64,000 nt of DNA. It comes from Glandiceps talaboti (lineage: Eukaryota > Hemichordata > Enteropneusta > Spengelidae). Under the pieces are notes generated by a model. The model was not told the DNA's origin, did not search any database, and saw only the letters and a list, made by a program, of their open reading frames with translations. Positions 13,004 to 26,039 of this stretch are shown one piece after another (positions within the stretch are counted from its first letter, which is position 1; each line of letters opens with the position of its first letter). The stretch is from contig NC_135560.1 of NCBI RefSeq assembly GCF_964340395.1, forward strand, positions 6,418,598-6,482,597. Reading direction: 5' to 3'. Both the position numbers and the translations under genes were made by a program.

Positions 13004-13705
13004 GAGAGCAATCTATTCTTCTTATCTCAGAATAATTGCATGTGAGTGTTTTCACACCTTGGTATTAAATTACCCTAATCACAAATTCACAACTAATCCA
13101 TTAACTGTCCAATCCATTTACTCAATAACTTGTGATATGATTAGCTAATTATAAACTAATAATGAGTAGTCTGATTAAAAAATTGAAAATTGTACTGGTT
13201 TTTATGAAATGACAACACATTCTGATTCCAAAGGGATAATTCATCAAAACTATACACAAATGCATGGATGAATTTAATGTATAAACTAAATATATTGTAA
13301 GTGTTTCCATGTGGAGATAGGAGATGAATACCATCAGACGAGAAAAGAAAAGTGAATGTTCTTTCACACTTTCAGACTGTCAGTTTTTTAGACAGACTTT
13401 GTTTATCATGTAATCCTATCATTTCAAATATTGTCATATGATTTTATCTCACAATACATGGTGGAATGTTTGGTGTAAGAGGATTTTTTTTTAACTTCCT
13501 CTATTCTATGTATTGTTCTTTTCCCTACTTTCATTCAATTCTGTATATGGATATTTCTTGTCTGAAATAAATGTAAACAATAATAATAATAATAATAACA
13601 AAAACTTAGCATGGAGACCTGTCATGGTCTTACTCTCTCTAGCTGTCCCAATCATAAGACCATGTGACAAGTCTTTCGGCTAAACAAACCTCTACTTTAC
13701 ATGCT

Positions 13706-15009
13706 CTACAGGTTTCTAAACACTACACTATTAGTAGCTTCTGTACCTAGGTTTCTAAACACTACACTACTGTACCTTCTGTACCTAGGTTTCTAAACAC
13801 TACACTACGGTACCTAGGTTTCTAAACACTACACTATTAGTACCTTCTGTACCTATAGGTTTCTAAACACTACACTACTGTACCTTCTGTACCTAGGTTT
13901 CTAAACACTACGCTATGTTACCTTCTGTACCTAGGTTTCTAAACACTACACTACTGTACCTTCTGTACCTAGGTTTCTAAACTCTACACTACAGTACCTT
14001 CTGTACCTAGGTTTCTAAACACTACACTATGGTACCTTCTGTACCTAGGTTTCTAAACACTACACTATGGTACCTTCTGTACCTAGGTTTCTAAACACTA
14101 CACTATGGTAGCTTCTGTACCTAGGTTTCTAAACACTAGACTACGGTACCTTCTGTACCTCGGTTTCTAAACACTACATTATGTTACCTTCTGTACCTAG
14201 GTTTCTAAACACTACACTATGGTACCTTCTGTACCTCGGTTTCTAAACACTACACTATGGTACCTTCTGTACCTAGGTTTCTAAACACTACACTATGGTA
14301 CCTTCTGTACCTAGGTTTCTAAACACTAGACTAAGGTAGCTTCTGTACCTAGGTTTCTAAACACTAGACTACGGTACCTTCTGTACCTAGGTTTCTAAAC
14401 ACTACATTATGGTACCTTCTGTACCTAGGTTTCTAAACACTAGACTACGGTACCTTCTGTACCTAGGTTTCTAAACACTACACTATGGTACCTTCTGTAC
14501 CTAGGTTTCTAAACACTACACTATGGTACCTTCTGTACCTAGGTTTCTAAACACTACACTGCGGTACCTTCTGTACCTAGGTTTCTAAACACTAGACTAT
14601 GGTACCTTCTGTACCTAGGTTTCTAAACACTACACTATGGTACCTTCTGTACCTAGGTTTCTAAACACTACACTGCGGTACCTTCTGTACCTAGGTTTCT
14701 AAACACTACACTATGGTACCTTCTGTACCTAGGTTTCTAAACACTACACTGCGGTACCTTCTGTACCTAGGTTTCTAAACACTAGACTATGGTACCTTCT
14801 GTACCTAGGTTTCTAAACACTATACTACGGTACCTTTTGTACCTAGGTTTCTAAACACTACACTACGATACCTTCTGTACCTAGGTTTCTAAACACTAGA
14901 CTATGGTACCTTCTGTACCTAGGTTTCTAAACACTATACTACGGTACCTTTTGTACCTAGGTTTCTAAACACTAGACTATGGTACCTTCTGTACCTAGGT
15001 TTCTAAACA
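13706..15009. repeat. 38-bp minisatellite, about 34 copies
   Basis: Unit aggtttctaaacactacact + atggtaccttctgtacct. Most copies contain a GGTACC. The first few units have short length variants. A higher-order pattern is visible near 14560-14800, where a three-unit block with tgcgg, agact and tatgg variants recurs. Confidence 0.97.
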
Positions 15010-15046
15010 TGTCGTGTCGCTCCATCCTTATCAGCCTGTTTGACTG

Positions 15047-15228
15047 ATGCATGAGAGCCAGTGTGCCCTCTACTCGAATTTCACACGCAACTGACAAACA
15101 CAATTTCTAGTGACGCACGAAAATTTAGTGTCCCCTATTTCTTACTATGTGGTGAATCACAAGAAATGCCAGTTTTACCATTTTGACCTTGAACAACAAA
15201 ATTTGGCTATCGAAGGGTACACTGGACT
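15047..15228. mobile_element. TIR element (ccagtgtgccctct ends), copy 1
   Basis: Begins ccagtgtgccctct and ends aagggtacactgg, an imperfect terminal inverted repeat. Internal blocks tcttactatgtggtgaatca and aaaatttggctatc match the reverse complement of 60842-61015. Nonautonomous DNA-transposon type by structure. Confidence 0.7.
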
Positions 15229-15239
15229 GAGGGAGTCCT

Positions 15240-16400
15240 GTCAAGGTGTACCTAACAGACTAAAGACACTTTATATCAAGTCATACATTACCTTTCAACA
15301 TAACAGACAAATTTCTCTGGTTGTAAAGATAGACTCCCCAGGTGCAAATCCAGGCTAAGCTCAGGCTTACATTTTAATGACAATTTCTAATCGTTAATAA
15401 GACTCACTATATAGTTTCTTTTCAGGAGTACATTTCCTATCCACCTGATGCAATTAAATCTAGCCTTTAGACTTACAATATCTGTACCAATTATGATTTA
15501 CCATCGTGTTCACAAGCTATGCACCTATTTCACATTATGGACCTGAATATACTTGTAAAAAAAAATTTTTTTTTGGTAACATCAAAAATCTAGGTAAAGT
15601 TTTTTTTAAATGTATATTTTGTAGTCTAGAGTCTCTGCCGTCCGTGGCTGCAAAGAGAGATTTTGAGATCTGATGCCGCTGATATCATCTAGGTTATAAA
15701 TTTGATACACTCATAAATACCACCCAAGTCTATAATACTGTTTGAACTTCAGTTTGTACCTAGGAAAATTTCCTCGGATGTTGAGCTTCCTCTAAGGTGT
15801 ACAGAAAACCTGTCTTGTCACACACAGCTCATCTGCTATCTGGATGTCAGTAATCTCTACCTTACAATCTCAGTATACTACCACCTCAATGTATCAAATA
15901 CAAGATTTAGAATTACTATCCTTCTAATCTGTAAGCCCCCCACAAGGTGTACAAGAAACCATGACTCAAACATAAGTTTGTGGAACATTAGTTGACTAGT
16001 TGAACTAATGGTCCACACACGTACGTTTGAGACACAGTTCCCCCCTTACAAAATCTGTATGCTACACCATAAACTTTTCACATGTAAGCTGCAAAGAAAT
16101 TCTAATCTGAATATCCTCACAGGTGTACAATAAAACAGGTGCTGGAACAATAAGTATGTGAACTTTTGCACAGCTCAATTGCTGTCTCCCCCCCCCCCCC
16201 CACACACACACACAAACACACATACACTGTCACACATACAGGCCAGTCATCTCTGCCTTCCAACCTCCCTATGCCTACAACATTAAGTTTGTGAACTTCA
16301 GTTCAACTAAATACATAGTTGAGTCATCTCAGTAGGCAATGCCCACGTCTCTAAGTTGTGAAGATTACTATCATATCAATCCATATACTTTTTTGTTAGA
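15240..16400. repeat. Region with very degenerate repeats
   Basis: Recurring words (aaggtgtaca..aa..c, taagtttgtgaact) appear every ~200 bp or so between 15780 and 16330, including a short hairpin at about 15988-16012 (ttagttgactagttgaacta). Also holds poly-C at 16190-16200 followed by (CA)n. Confidence 0.45.
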
Positions 16401-16547
16401 TTTACCAAGTCTGACGTATATTATAGTATACCTGAACAGTACTGAATCATGCCTGGGTATATTTGTGTAGTAGTACACATAGTATGGTGCAATATATCCA
16501 ATTGTATTGATTTTTGGGTCCACACCCAAAAATCAGTCGTCGTCTCC

Positions 16548-16568
16548 CCCCCCCCCCCCCCCCCCCCA
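16548..16568. repeat. Poly-C run
   Basis: About 20 consecutive C on the plus strand. Confidence 0.9.
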
Positions 16569-16699
16569 TTGAATTTTAACTTTTCACTATACTACTTATA
16601 GATACGACCCTGTAAAATAGACCACTAATTAACATGTACAATGTCCAATTATTGGTATTTTAGGAATTTCCAGTGAATATATTGTTGGTTATCTGATTG

Positions 16700-16800
16700 A
16701 AAATATAATACCCCAATAGGGAACTTGCAATCCAAACTGAGCATGCTCAGATGCAAAGGACTATGGGATTATCTGTGGTTATCATAATACCTAATCTGGA
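16700..16800 (+). repeat. Dispersed repeat, copy 1 (16.7 kb / 49.2 kb family)
   Basis: aatagggaacttgcaatcc, actgagcatgctcaga and gactatgggattatctg match the reverse complement of 49180-49290 at high identity. Contains the palindrome gagcatgctc. Confidence 0.75.
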
Positions 16801-17301
16801 GCTACTGATAAAATTAACCTCCCACAAACATCAGGGTGACTATGAATTGATCATTCCTGGTTATAAACAATGTAACAATATTGTTTACAATGCTAATTGA
16901 TTAGTATTTATTATCACATTGCACATGATGCAACATTCAATATGGCGGGTTTGCAAGTTACTATCAAAAATAACATGGCAACACAGGTGAAAGTCTCAAG
17001 GCTTGAACTACTTCTAACTGGCTGTTCTGTTGTTGAATGGCTCTGCTGGTAAGCTATACTGAGATAGTAATGACCCATGCTGTATTCAGTAGCCATCCTT
17101 GCTATGATAGCGTGCAAGTTCAGCATTAACAGCTCAGATATTTTCTGGTCAGGTGACTTGACTAATCAAGTGGAAATAATGCTACTCATTGTAAATCTCA
17201 GTGCGTCCTACATAGGATTATCAAAGGCCATTAACTTTCATTACAGTAATGCTATTTTGTGTGTGTGTGTGTGTTTTTACCAAAATCAGACTGACCTTCA
17301 A

Positions 17302-17488
<187 letters not shown>

Positions 17489-17772
17489 ACATGATAATAA
17501 CAAAGTAGTTTTTTTCAACTGAGTGAGAACCTTTCTCCAAAGACTTAACTACAGTATGATCATACTCAATGATTGAGTTTTGACCCATAATAAAGATATT
17601 TGAGGCAGGTGGTTTTCTCTACACTTGTCTCTACTGCTTGGCTATCATTTGGAAGTTTTACAGCATTACTTGTACTCATGTTAGACTTACAGAAAGAAAA
17701 CATCCATTTGCAGCTTATGCCATATTGTGCCTTTTTGCTTAAATATGGTACATCTCCTCTCGGTCATGTGAT

Positions 17773-18200
17773 TCCCCGGGTGGAGGGGTGGGGGTGGGGG
17801 TGGGGGTACTCCCGCTTATTGGGTATACATTGTATGTATATGTGTTACCCTTTGGGGTGGGGTTATTCACCCTTTGGTCTGACATGGGTACTGTAATTTT
17901 TATAGAGATAAGAACTCTACAATGGGGTCCACTTTTTATACAAAACTTTCAATTCTGTTTGGTCTAAAATGGGATCCTGGTAGGAAAGTAATAAAGTCTC
18001 GACTAGGTCGGAATTTCCCTGGTTGACATTTTCATATCGGTGATTATCTATTTTGATCTAAAAATGGGGTCTTCAAAAAACTTGAATGATCTAAAATGGG
18101 ATATTCATTTTTGGTCAAAATGGGTCTAAAATGGGGTCTGGGGTTAGCAGCATTGGCTGCACACCCCTACCAGACCTGGCCTGTGGTATCCCCACCCCCA
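17773..18200. repeat. G-rich degenerate repeat region
   Basis: Starts with ggtgggggtgggggt, then recurring tctaaaatgggrtc-like words (17950-18140) and ends with cccacccccatg. The two ends are partly complementary, as in a foldback element. Confidence 0.5.
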
Positions 18201-18620
18201 TGTGATTCTACGCTGTGGTGCTATTTTTGGTTTCACAACTATTTCCAATGTATAATATAACCTGCGTATCTAATTTCTCAACGTTAATGTACAAAGCTCT
18301 TGTTATACTAAATCTCTGCTAAGTTGGTGATACACAAACTTAAAACAACTATGGTTTGATCAGACTTGGACTTTTGATGCTATTTTGGTTGGTTTAATTA
18401 CAATATTCAAAGTATACCATTAAAGCTGAATATCAAATTTCTTGAAAATAATGTACATAAAAAGTCTCCACAAGTACAATAATCTCTCCCTAGTTTCATG
18501 CTACAAATGCACAGAACCATTACAGCCTGACCACGTAAGGACTTCTTAAAAGTCAGTTGTAAGGCTTACATGCCCTACTCAAGTGTAGGAGGTTACAGCA
18601 TGACCATATAAAAAGTTGGT

Positions 18621-19001
18621 GATATACAACTGCTGATATCAGACCGTGGACGAACAGAACCTGTTACAAACAGGGAAAGTAAACAACTACATTGGAATAA
18701 TAATAACACTTGGTACAGCATGTTGGATGTACAGAGACCTGTATTACATTTCTTCACTTGATAAGAACAGTTGTATGGCCTCTTTACATCATAATTCACA
18801 TTCAAAAACAAATTTACAGTTCCCCTGGCATTTCATGTACACATAAAGCAACCATAAAACTTATCAAACCTGGGGTGTAATACAAGTCTCTGCTGTTCCA
18901 ACATGCCTCAGCCACGTGTTATTAATCCAATTCATTTGTTTACTTTCCCTGTTTGTAACAGGTTCGGTTCATCCATGATCTGATGTTGGCAGTTGTAGAT
19001 T
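18621..19001. mobile_element. Long foldback element, copy 1
   Basis: The left arm from gatatacaactgct through gaacctgttacaaacaggga and ggcatgtt-like blocks is mirrored on the right (ccctgtttgtaacaggttc, then gcagttgtagat), giving arms of ~175 bp with a small centre near 18805. The same hairpin family occurs at 29740-30115. Confidence 0.82.
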
Positions 19002-19262
19002 ACGTGCCTACTCAAGTTCTAAGTAGGTGCCACTTTCTAAAACCAAGTCCATAAAAGTCATATCCAGCTAGATTAAAAATCTCATCAGCTAAACTTGTAC
19101 TTCAAATAATCTCAGTAAAGTTGTATTCCATGCCAACAGGAGCACTTACTGCAGTCCCCAGTGGGATTATCACAACTATTCTTAGCTACCTTCAATGTTA
19201 AAATCTTGAACTTTGTTTTACAAGTAATCTCAGCAAAACTTGATAAGAAGGTTCTGATTGAG

Positions 19263-19690
19263 ATGACACTGTGTTTCTCTACTGGCAAATAAGAGAGATC
19301 TATGAAATCTGGATTTGAATGACAAGTCGTGCAATGGTGACTGGAGAACAGAAAGATAATATAAGTACTTTGACTCAGCCCTGATTTGGTGAATCACCAC
19401 AAACCATCAAATTGTGACATTTTGTTTCTCTACTGGTCAAAAGAGATATCAAGATTTGAATGACAAGTCGTGCAATGGTGACTGGCGAATAGAAAGATAA
19501 TATAAGTACATTGACTCAGCCCTGATTTGGTGAATCACCACAAACCATCAAATTGTGACATTTTGTTTCTCTACTGGTCAAAAGAAATAAATCAAGATTT
19601 GAATGACAAGTCGTGCAATGGTGACTGGAGAATAGCAAGATAAAATAAGTACTTTGACTCAGCCCTGATTTGGTGAATCACCACTTGGAA
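19263..19690. repeat. ~142-bp tandem repeat, 3 copies
   Basis: gacaagtcgtgcaatggtga starts at 19321, 19462 and 19605. Each is followed by tgactcagccctgatttggt and a gttctctactgg-type block. Confidence 0.93.
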
Positions 19691-19814
19691 TTCATGTCAA
19701 CTATTATTACACATCTGTATGTCAGTCACATTTACATTTCTTTACATAATTCTAAATACAACTATCAAATGATGGTGATATAAGGCAGGCAGCTTAACGT
19801 CATTTCCTTATAGT

Positions 19815-20172
19815 AATGAAATAGTGGGGGGAGGGGGATGAATTTACAAGGAGGGGATGAACATGGCTGGGATGATCAAAGAAGGGGTAAACAAGGAAGA
19901 GTGGAAATGAATGAGGGGTGAGAAGGAAGAATTGGAATGTAGGAGGAGTGGTGAAGAAGGAAGGAGGGGTTGGATGAAAACGCAAGGGTGGGGATGTACG
20001 AGGAGGGGTGAAAAAGGGAAGGGTGGGATGAACAGGCTAAGGGTGGGATGTACAAGGAGGAGTGAAAAAGGACAGGTGGGGATGTACAAGGAGGGGTAAA
20101 AAAAGGAAGGGTGGGATGAACAGGAGTGCAATGAAGAGGGAAGAGTAGAAGTGAATAAGGAGGAGGGGGACA
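19815..20172. repeat. Purine-rich degenerate minisatellite
   Basis: G/A-rich plus strand with imperfect units like aggaggggtgaaaaaggaag + ggtgggatgaac. Long open frames (Ser/Pro/Phe-rich on minus, Arg/Gly/Glu-rich on plus) come from the composition. Confidence 0.85.
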
Positions 20173-21518
20173 TTGATTGTTAATGCACATGTTTTTCATA
20201 TATGAGTGGTGCTCTAGACACAAACATCCAATTTGAATAATGATGAGAGAACTAAAACATAGCAAACGAGGTTTCCAAAATCTCAAACATTAACAAATAC
20301 ACTGACCACCAGTGGCCATAAACAAATTTAACAGATTTAAGAGAATCTATTTATACTTTAGTTTGGACAAAGTCTATACAGAGCTGACTGTAAGTTACTA
20401 CTTTTTTAACCTCCACCTGGTTGGTGTAAATTATTCAACAGCATGGCATCTATGCATTATCAAGCGTTTGCTAATTATAGGCTATGTGTCTACACCTGAT
20501 ATCATAGACAATCACTTCCTGTTTGTCATTTCAGGTCATACAAGTTCAAGGACAAACTTTACACATGAATACATTTGTAGTTCACGGTCATATCCTGGTT
20601 ATGGTACAAACACCTGAGTGTGTCAATGTCATTTTTCCATCTAGTTGAAGTGACTCGGTCTTCTTGTACTGTGATTCTATTTACTCATGGTACATGGAAA
20701 ATCTTGGTGGAATTTAGGATGTTTTGGGGGCATACTTTAATTTGATGGGCAATGCAAGAGGAAGGAAATTGGAGACTTCTTTGTAAATAACTTATCCAGC
20801 CATATTCAGCGCAACTGTTGGTGACAGTCGCCTTCCTAAAAACAGCTGAATGCAGGAGTATGACAACTCGTGAAGTATGTTAGCAGAACTTATTTCAGCA
20901 CAAAAAGTATTTGCGTGTATTCTGCTAAAATAATTCTCACACTGATAAACACACAACTATAGTAATGAGTTAGGGAGGTTATGGGGAGGGGGTGGGGGGG
21001 TTGAACATTATTAGTGCACCTGTGCTATTCCATTCCCCCTTCAATGACCTAAATACATTCTTTTCATATTGTGTGTCACTATTGAATGACATACACACAT
21101 CATGGGTAAGAAAACAAGTTATACCTTCATGGGTTTATCAAGTATTTTTGTGAAGCAAAGGGTAGAACAGTAAAGACAAATTTCAATAAATTTTGTAACA
21201 GATAACATTTGGATCAAATAGTATACTTCTTTCTCTTCATATTGTAATATATTATCACCAGAAATGACACATTTAATACTGATGTACATCCATGACATTA
21301 AATTTTGGTTTCAAATAATTGTCGTCTATCATGTGATTCATACATATACATCGACATGAAGACACACACACAGATAACGAGACAGACAAAACAGATAGAC
21401 AGCAGACAGAAACAAACAGAGAGTACAGCCAGATAGACGTATTATTCCTTTTTACAATGAGATATTATTCACCAATACATTTTTTCGTTCATCTAAAAGA
21501 ACTCATCAAAGTAATTCT
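20173..21518. other. No gene recognised
   Basis: AT-rich sequence with a 101-codon open frame (20312-20617) that has no recognisable motif, and a short G-rich run at 20977-21001. Confidence 0.45.
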
Positions 21519-21647
21519 GATTCTGATGACAGACAGACAGACAGACATACAGACACACACATCAGATAGACCTAGACACATCAGACAGTCACATCAGACA
21601 CACAGACAGACACATCACACAGACACACATCAGACAGACAGACAGAC

Positions 21648-21710
<63 letters not shown>

Positions 21711-21712
21711 GT
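21519..21712. repeat. (GACA)n microsatellite
   Basis: Interrupted then pure acag/gaca repeats, with similar isolated words from 21360. Confidence 0.95.
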
Positions 21713-22370
21713 ACTACTATTGAACCTTTGTTTCATACCTCTGAACAAAATTACGTCTGAATTTGAGGTCAGAAAATGGTGACATGTCAACAGAAAAAGT
21801 CTTTAATGAACATTATTGGATTTCAATGTTCTGTTATTAAATTTCACACACAGTTTCCCTGTAGGATATTCACAAATTGTGCAAGCACTAAAATGCCAGT
21901 CTAGCTTTACGTATTTGATACCTGAGAATGCACAGTGCATACTGTATGCTATTCTTGAATAGTAATAATACATACAACAGCTTTTCCCTGGAAACCATGA
22001 GTTGCTCACGGAATTCTCTTAGTATTTGAGTTGCATCAAATTTTACTGTATAAAGATAACGTGGGTTGGAATGACTGACTTTCCAACGAGTCTTAGTACA
22101 CTCATTCCGTGATTCACTCCAGTTCTTTTCTTCTCTTTGAGTGGTTGTCACGAATCGGACGTGATTTAACACACGCAGGTGGTACACTTGTCAAGTGAAA
22201 AGCTTCCAGTTCCCATTTCCAGTTATTTGTCTATTTTATGCATGTCTTTAAAGCTAATCTCCTACTATACCATCTGTGTTATCTTGTCTCATCTTGACTA
22301 TCATCACTATTCTGTTGGCTGCTGATTTGTATTGATTTCTATGTACATGTCAGATACAAGACAGGTGTAA

Positions 22371-22408
22371 CCATAGACCTTCCACCAACGTTGGTGGAGG
22401 GTTTATGG
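22371..22408. repeat. 38-bp palindrome
   Basis: ccatagaccttccaccaacg followed by its reverse complement, with the few mismatches forming G-U pairs if transcribed. No loop. Confidence 0.8.
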
Positions 22409-23277
22409 TTTCATGTATGTATAGTGGTGGGGTTTTTAGGGTAAGGTCTTCAGTGCTTTGGAGAGGAGAGAACTCATTTTGCTATCCATCTACTGCAACC
22501 TACATCAAAAACCACGGATGATAGTCAATATTCAGTTTTCACTTGTACGTAGTGATCAATAGTCTGTTCTTGAAATCTACTGTCTGTTAGGAAACCCTAA
22601 TGTATTCACAAGTGTTCTCAGGCTATGGAAAATCTTGGAGCAACGAATAAGTAACATAATATGTATTTTTCCTTTTTACAATTAGATACTATTCACCTAT
22701 ACAATTTTTCATTCAAAAGAAATAGTAGTGACCTAAGGGGCCTTGTCGCTTCCGGCCAAAGACAAGAAGTAACACATCCCAATATGTAGGTCACAAGACT
22801 TTTCTGCCTGAATGGAGAAAAATATTTGTGAATAATGTACTTATACCTGCAAAAGCAAATATGCCAATATCATATATATCATTGTCAATATATAAAATTG
22901 TGTACAAGGAAGTTCTACTGCTCGTTTCATGTTAGTGTTCACTGGCTCTGTTTGATGCAACCATGCAGAAACCATTAAGCCATAGGCCACGATAGCCAGA
23001 TTGTAATTTAGTGCTACATTTTGTCAAAATGACATAAACCATTTAAATGTACTGCAACTAGACACAGACACACAGATGCCAGTGTTCGATGTCTGCATTT
23101 GATGGTGGCACATTAATTAATTTCATTTCGACAAGAAACTATTCATTCACGCTTGCTATCTTACATGCTGTAAAGTGTAGCTTGTACAGTTTCTTATTGG
23201 TATCTGCATGAACTCGTGAACGCTAACATGAAAGGAGCTGTAAGTCACAAAAGCCAAGTTGCACGACATCTAGGGGT

Positions 23278-23720
23278 AGCAATGGAAATTCAATTTCTGT
23301 GCCCAGGGCAACTTGTTCAGTATGACAGTTTGGTTGGCATTTGAATTTCATGTTCTAACTTCTATGCCTTGAAAGCCTTGTTTTGTTTAGTATTTTGGCC
23401 GGCGTTTTAATTTCACATTCTGTGTCCTGAAAACCTTCTTTTGCATAGCACTTTGTCTGGCATTTGAAGTTCATGTTCTGTGCCCTGAAAACTTTGCTTC
23501 GCATAGCAGTTTGGCTGGCATTTGAATTTCACATTCCATGCCCTGAAAACTTTGTTTTGTATATCAGTTTGGCCAACAATTGAAATGCACGTTCTATGCC
23601 CTGAAAACTTTGCTTTGTAGGTCAGTTGGCTGGTGTTTGAATTTCAAATTACGTGCCCTGAAAACCTTGTTTTGTGAAGCATTTCAGCTCACACTTGAAT
23701 TTCAAGTTCTGAGCCCAAGT
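23278..23720. repeat. Degenerate ~60-bp tandem repeat, about 7 copies
   Basis: Units with ggctggcatttgaatttca, ttctgtgccctgaaaac and tttgttttg-like words. Confidence 0.85.
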
Positions 23721-24234
23721 ATGTCATCTTAGCCATCGATGAAATTTTGAGTTCTAAGCCATAGCAACCTATTATTGTGGCATCATTTTCTGACATTTTG
23801 AACTCCAGGTCCAGTTCCCCAGAAACCTACTTGGCTGGCATCAATAGCTGACAAAAAAAAATACAAATGGCAAACATTTCTACTGCATACTTGATGAGAG
23901 TACGAAGCAGCTGGCTTTGAGGGATGAGTCCAATCAATTACACATGACTGAGAAGTCTAGGTTAGACAAGATACTCAGCTGTTGTACTTTCACTGCTATC
24001 TGACTTGGTGAGTCCTTGGAGAGTACTGTTACTTTCATTGATGTTCTGCCTCATGTATCAGGGGTAATAAGATGAATACACATGGCTTTAATCGGCAATG
24101 GTCATTGTCAAATCAAGACATGTTTTAATATATATTACTGTCCTGACCTATATTCATGATTAGACAGCACTTCAGGTGAAACATCACTTTACGACACGCA
24201 GCTGAGTCCCTGAAAAATAATAAATTTACTTTTC

Positions 24235-24605
24235 CTTGCGGAGGCTGTAATATAGAAATGTAATCTTATGCTGTTTGGTCTTTGCTGTTAGTGGACGTGT
24301 TAAGGATGTAAGAGTCAGTTCTGTTGTTGCTTTAATGCCTCCTGTAATGTGTAATGCTACAAAAAAATTTACTTTCCTTTGAATACAGAAAGGTCAGTTT
24401 TGCTATTTGGTCTTTTCTGTTAGTGAACCTAAGAATACAGGAGTCATTTCTGTTGTTACTTCAGTTCCTGTTGTAATAACAAGGCACAAATAAATTGACT
24501 TTTTCCAGAATACAAAAATAGTTTCTGAAGTTTGGTCTTTGTTTTTATTGAAAGTAGGGATGTAGCAGTCAGTTCTGTTGTGCACCTTTAGTCTCTGTTG
24601 TAATG
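24235..24605. repeat. Degenerate ~125-bp tandem repeat, 3 copies
   Basis: Each unit has tttggtcttt.ctgttagtg, then gagtcagttctgttgtt, then ctgttgtaat and a tttacttt..tttgaatac block. Confidence 0.8.
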
Positions 24606-24739
24606 TCCTGGTCAGTTGTTTTCAAGTTTGTTAAAAAGACATTTAAATTAGGCATACTTAACCAAGTATAAGTTTACTAATTCTGAAATTTGAGGGTTAA
24701 AGCAAATACAGGGATGAACAATTTACTGTAAACCTAGAT

Positions 24740-24945
24740 ATTTTCACTACTAGAAAATTTTGCGATTTTACAGTTTTCAGCAAGATCTCAAAGCCTAATT
24801 TTCACTAATTACCAGACAGGTATATTGTGTTCTTGTACAAGGTGGCATTCTAGTCCTTACTTATTTTTGTGTTTTTATCTTCCAGCGAAATTAGTGAAAG
24901 TAAGTCTTCCGCGAAAATTTCCCGGTTCATAGTATGTAAGTAGCT
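24740..24945. repeat. Dispersed repeat, copy 2
   Basis: Partner of 8090-8275. Contains ctactagaaaattttgcg, ccagcgaaattagtgaaag and cgcgaaaatttcccgg. Noncoding. Confidence 0.6.
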
Positions 24946-25408
24946 CTGTTGAGATGAGAACATGGTAAGAATATCTATGATAAATTAGTCCCTCCTACAT
25001 CGCCGCTGTAAGACTTTTAGTTTTGAAGAAGACACAAATCACATTTCCAGATTATCACTAGAACAGCTGAATGATTTCACAACTTTGATGTTCTTGACAG
25101 ATTGATCTATATTTTAAATCATAAAGAATTTTTCTTGTCATGAGTATTTTAATAAATCATACACATGTTGAATTGTGTCATTTTTTGTGTGTGTAAGCTT
25201 TATATATAATAATCCATAGTGAATGAAATATGATTACTTTCTAAACTTGTGTTAAGTGTGTAAAATATATTTGCAAATTGTACGAAATTACTTATAAACG
25301 CACAATTTGTCACTACGCAGGTCATAACTATCTAATATATTCTTAACTTCTTTACTTTGCAAAGTAACACACCTTTTGAATACAAACACCACAATTCAAA
25401 TAAATAAA

Positions 25409-25745
25409 GGCCTAAAAAAAATTGTTTGGTTCTGGTTTTCCCATCTCCACGTAGTTTTTCACTAAACTACTCTTAAACTAAACTCTCTTTTTACGTATTT
25501 GAGAAAGAATGAAATAAAATTGCAAAAATTGTAAAGTCTCGCAAGAAATAGTGGATGCAGAAACTGACAATATAAAACTGTTCTTCCAATCTGTAATGGC
25601 TGTAACACAGAGACCATATGGAAAACAATGTTTGAGACTGGTGTGCTTTCCCCATTGGCTCCCCAAAAGGTTATACAAAATTTGAATACAGTAATAATAC
25701 AGTACAGTGTTGGCACTCTCACATGCCACCTTTTTTTTGGCCAAC
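25409..25745 (-). mobile_element. TIR element copy 1 (ggcctaaaaaaa ends)
   Basis: Left end ggcctaaaaaaaattgtttgg and right end ccaccttttttttggcc are inverted repeats. The interior (ttgcaaaaattgtaaagtctc, ccaatctgtaatggctgta) matches the reverse complement of 32990-33150. Nonautonomous by structure. Confidence 0.72.
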
Positions 25746-26039
25746 ACTAAATACTAATAAATTTTACAACTTCACCTACAAAAATGGTCCTTTATAGTGT
25801 TAGCTGAGAATCTATCATAAACCATATCTCCAAATATTCAATTTTAATATTTATGCATTTATCTTTCATATTTGTCACTATTTTGAACACATCTTCTGAT
25901 GGCTGCAATGACATTTTACCAAAACATAATTCCTAATTCACTTTATATGCATGACAGAGACTCATACTTGGTGTTACTGCCTCTTTCACATTACTGTTCA
26001 CTGTGATAAAACCACACAGAAACCAATAAGAAATGGCAC

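Noticed and set aside
8790-15009. CRISPR array
   Set aside because: Regular repeats here are direct tandem minisatellites without unique spacers, in animal DNA.
20312-20617. 101-codon plus-strand frame
   Set aside because: No motif, no splice or repeat support; length is within chance for AT-rich DNA of this size.
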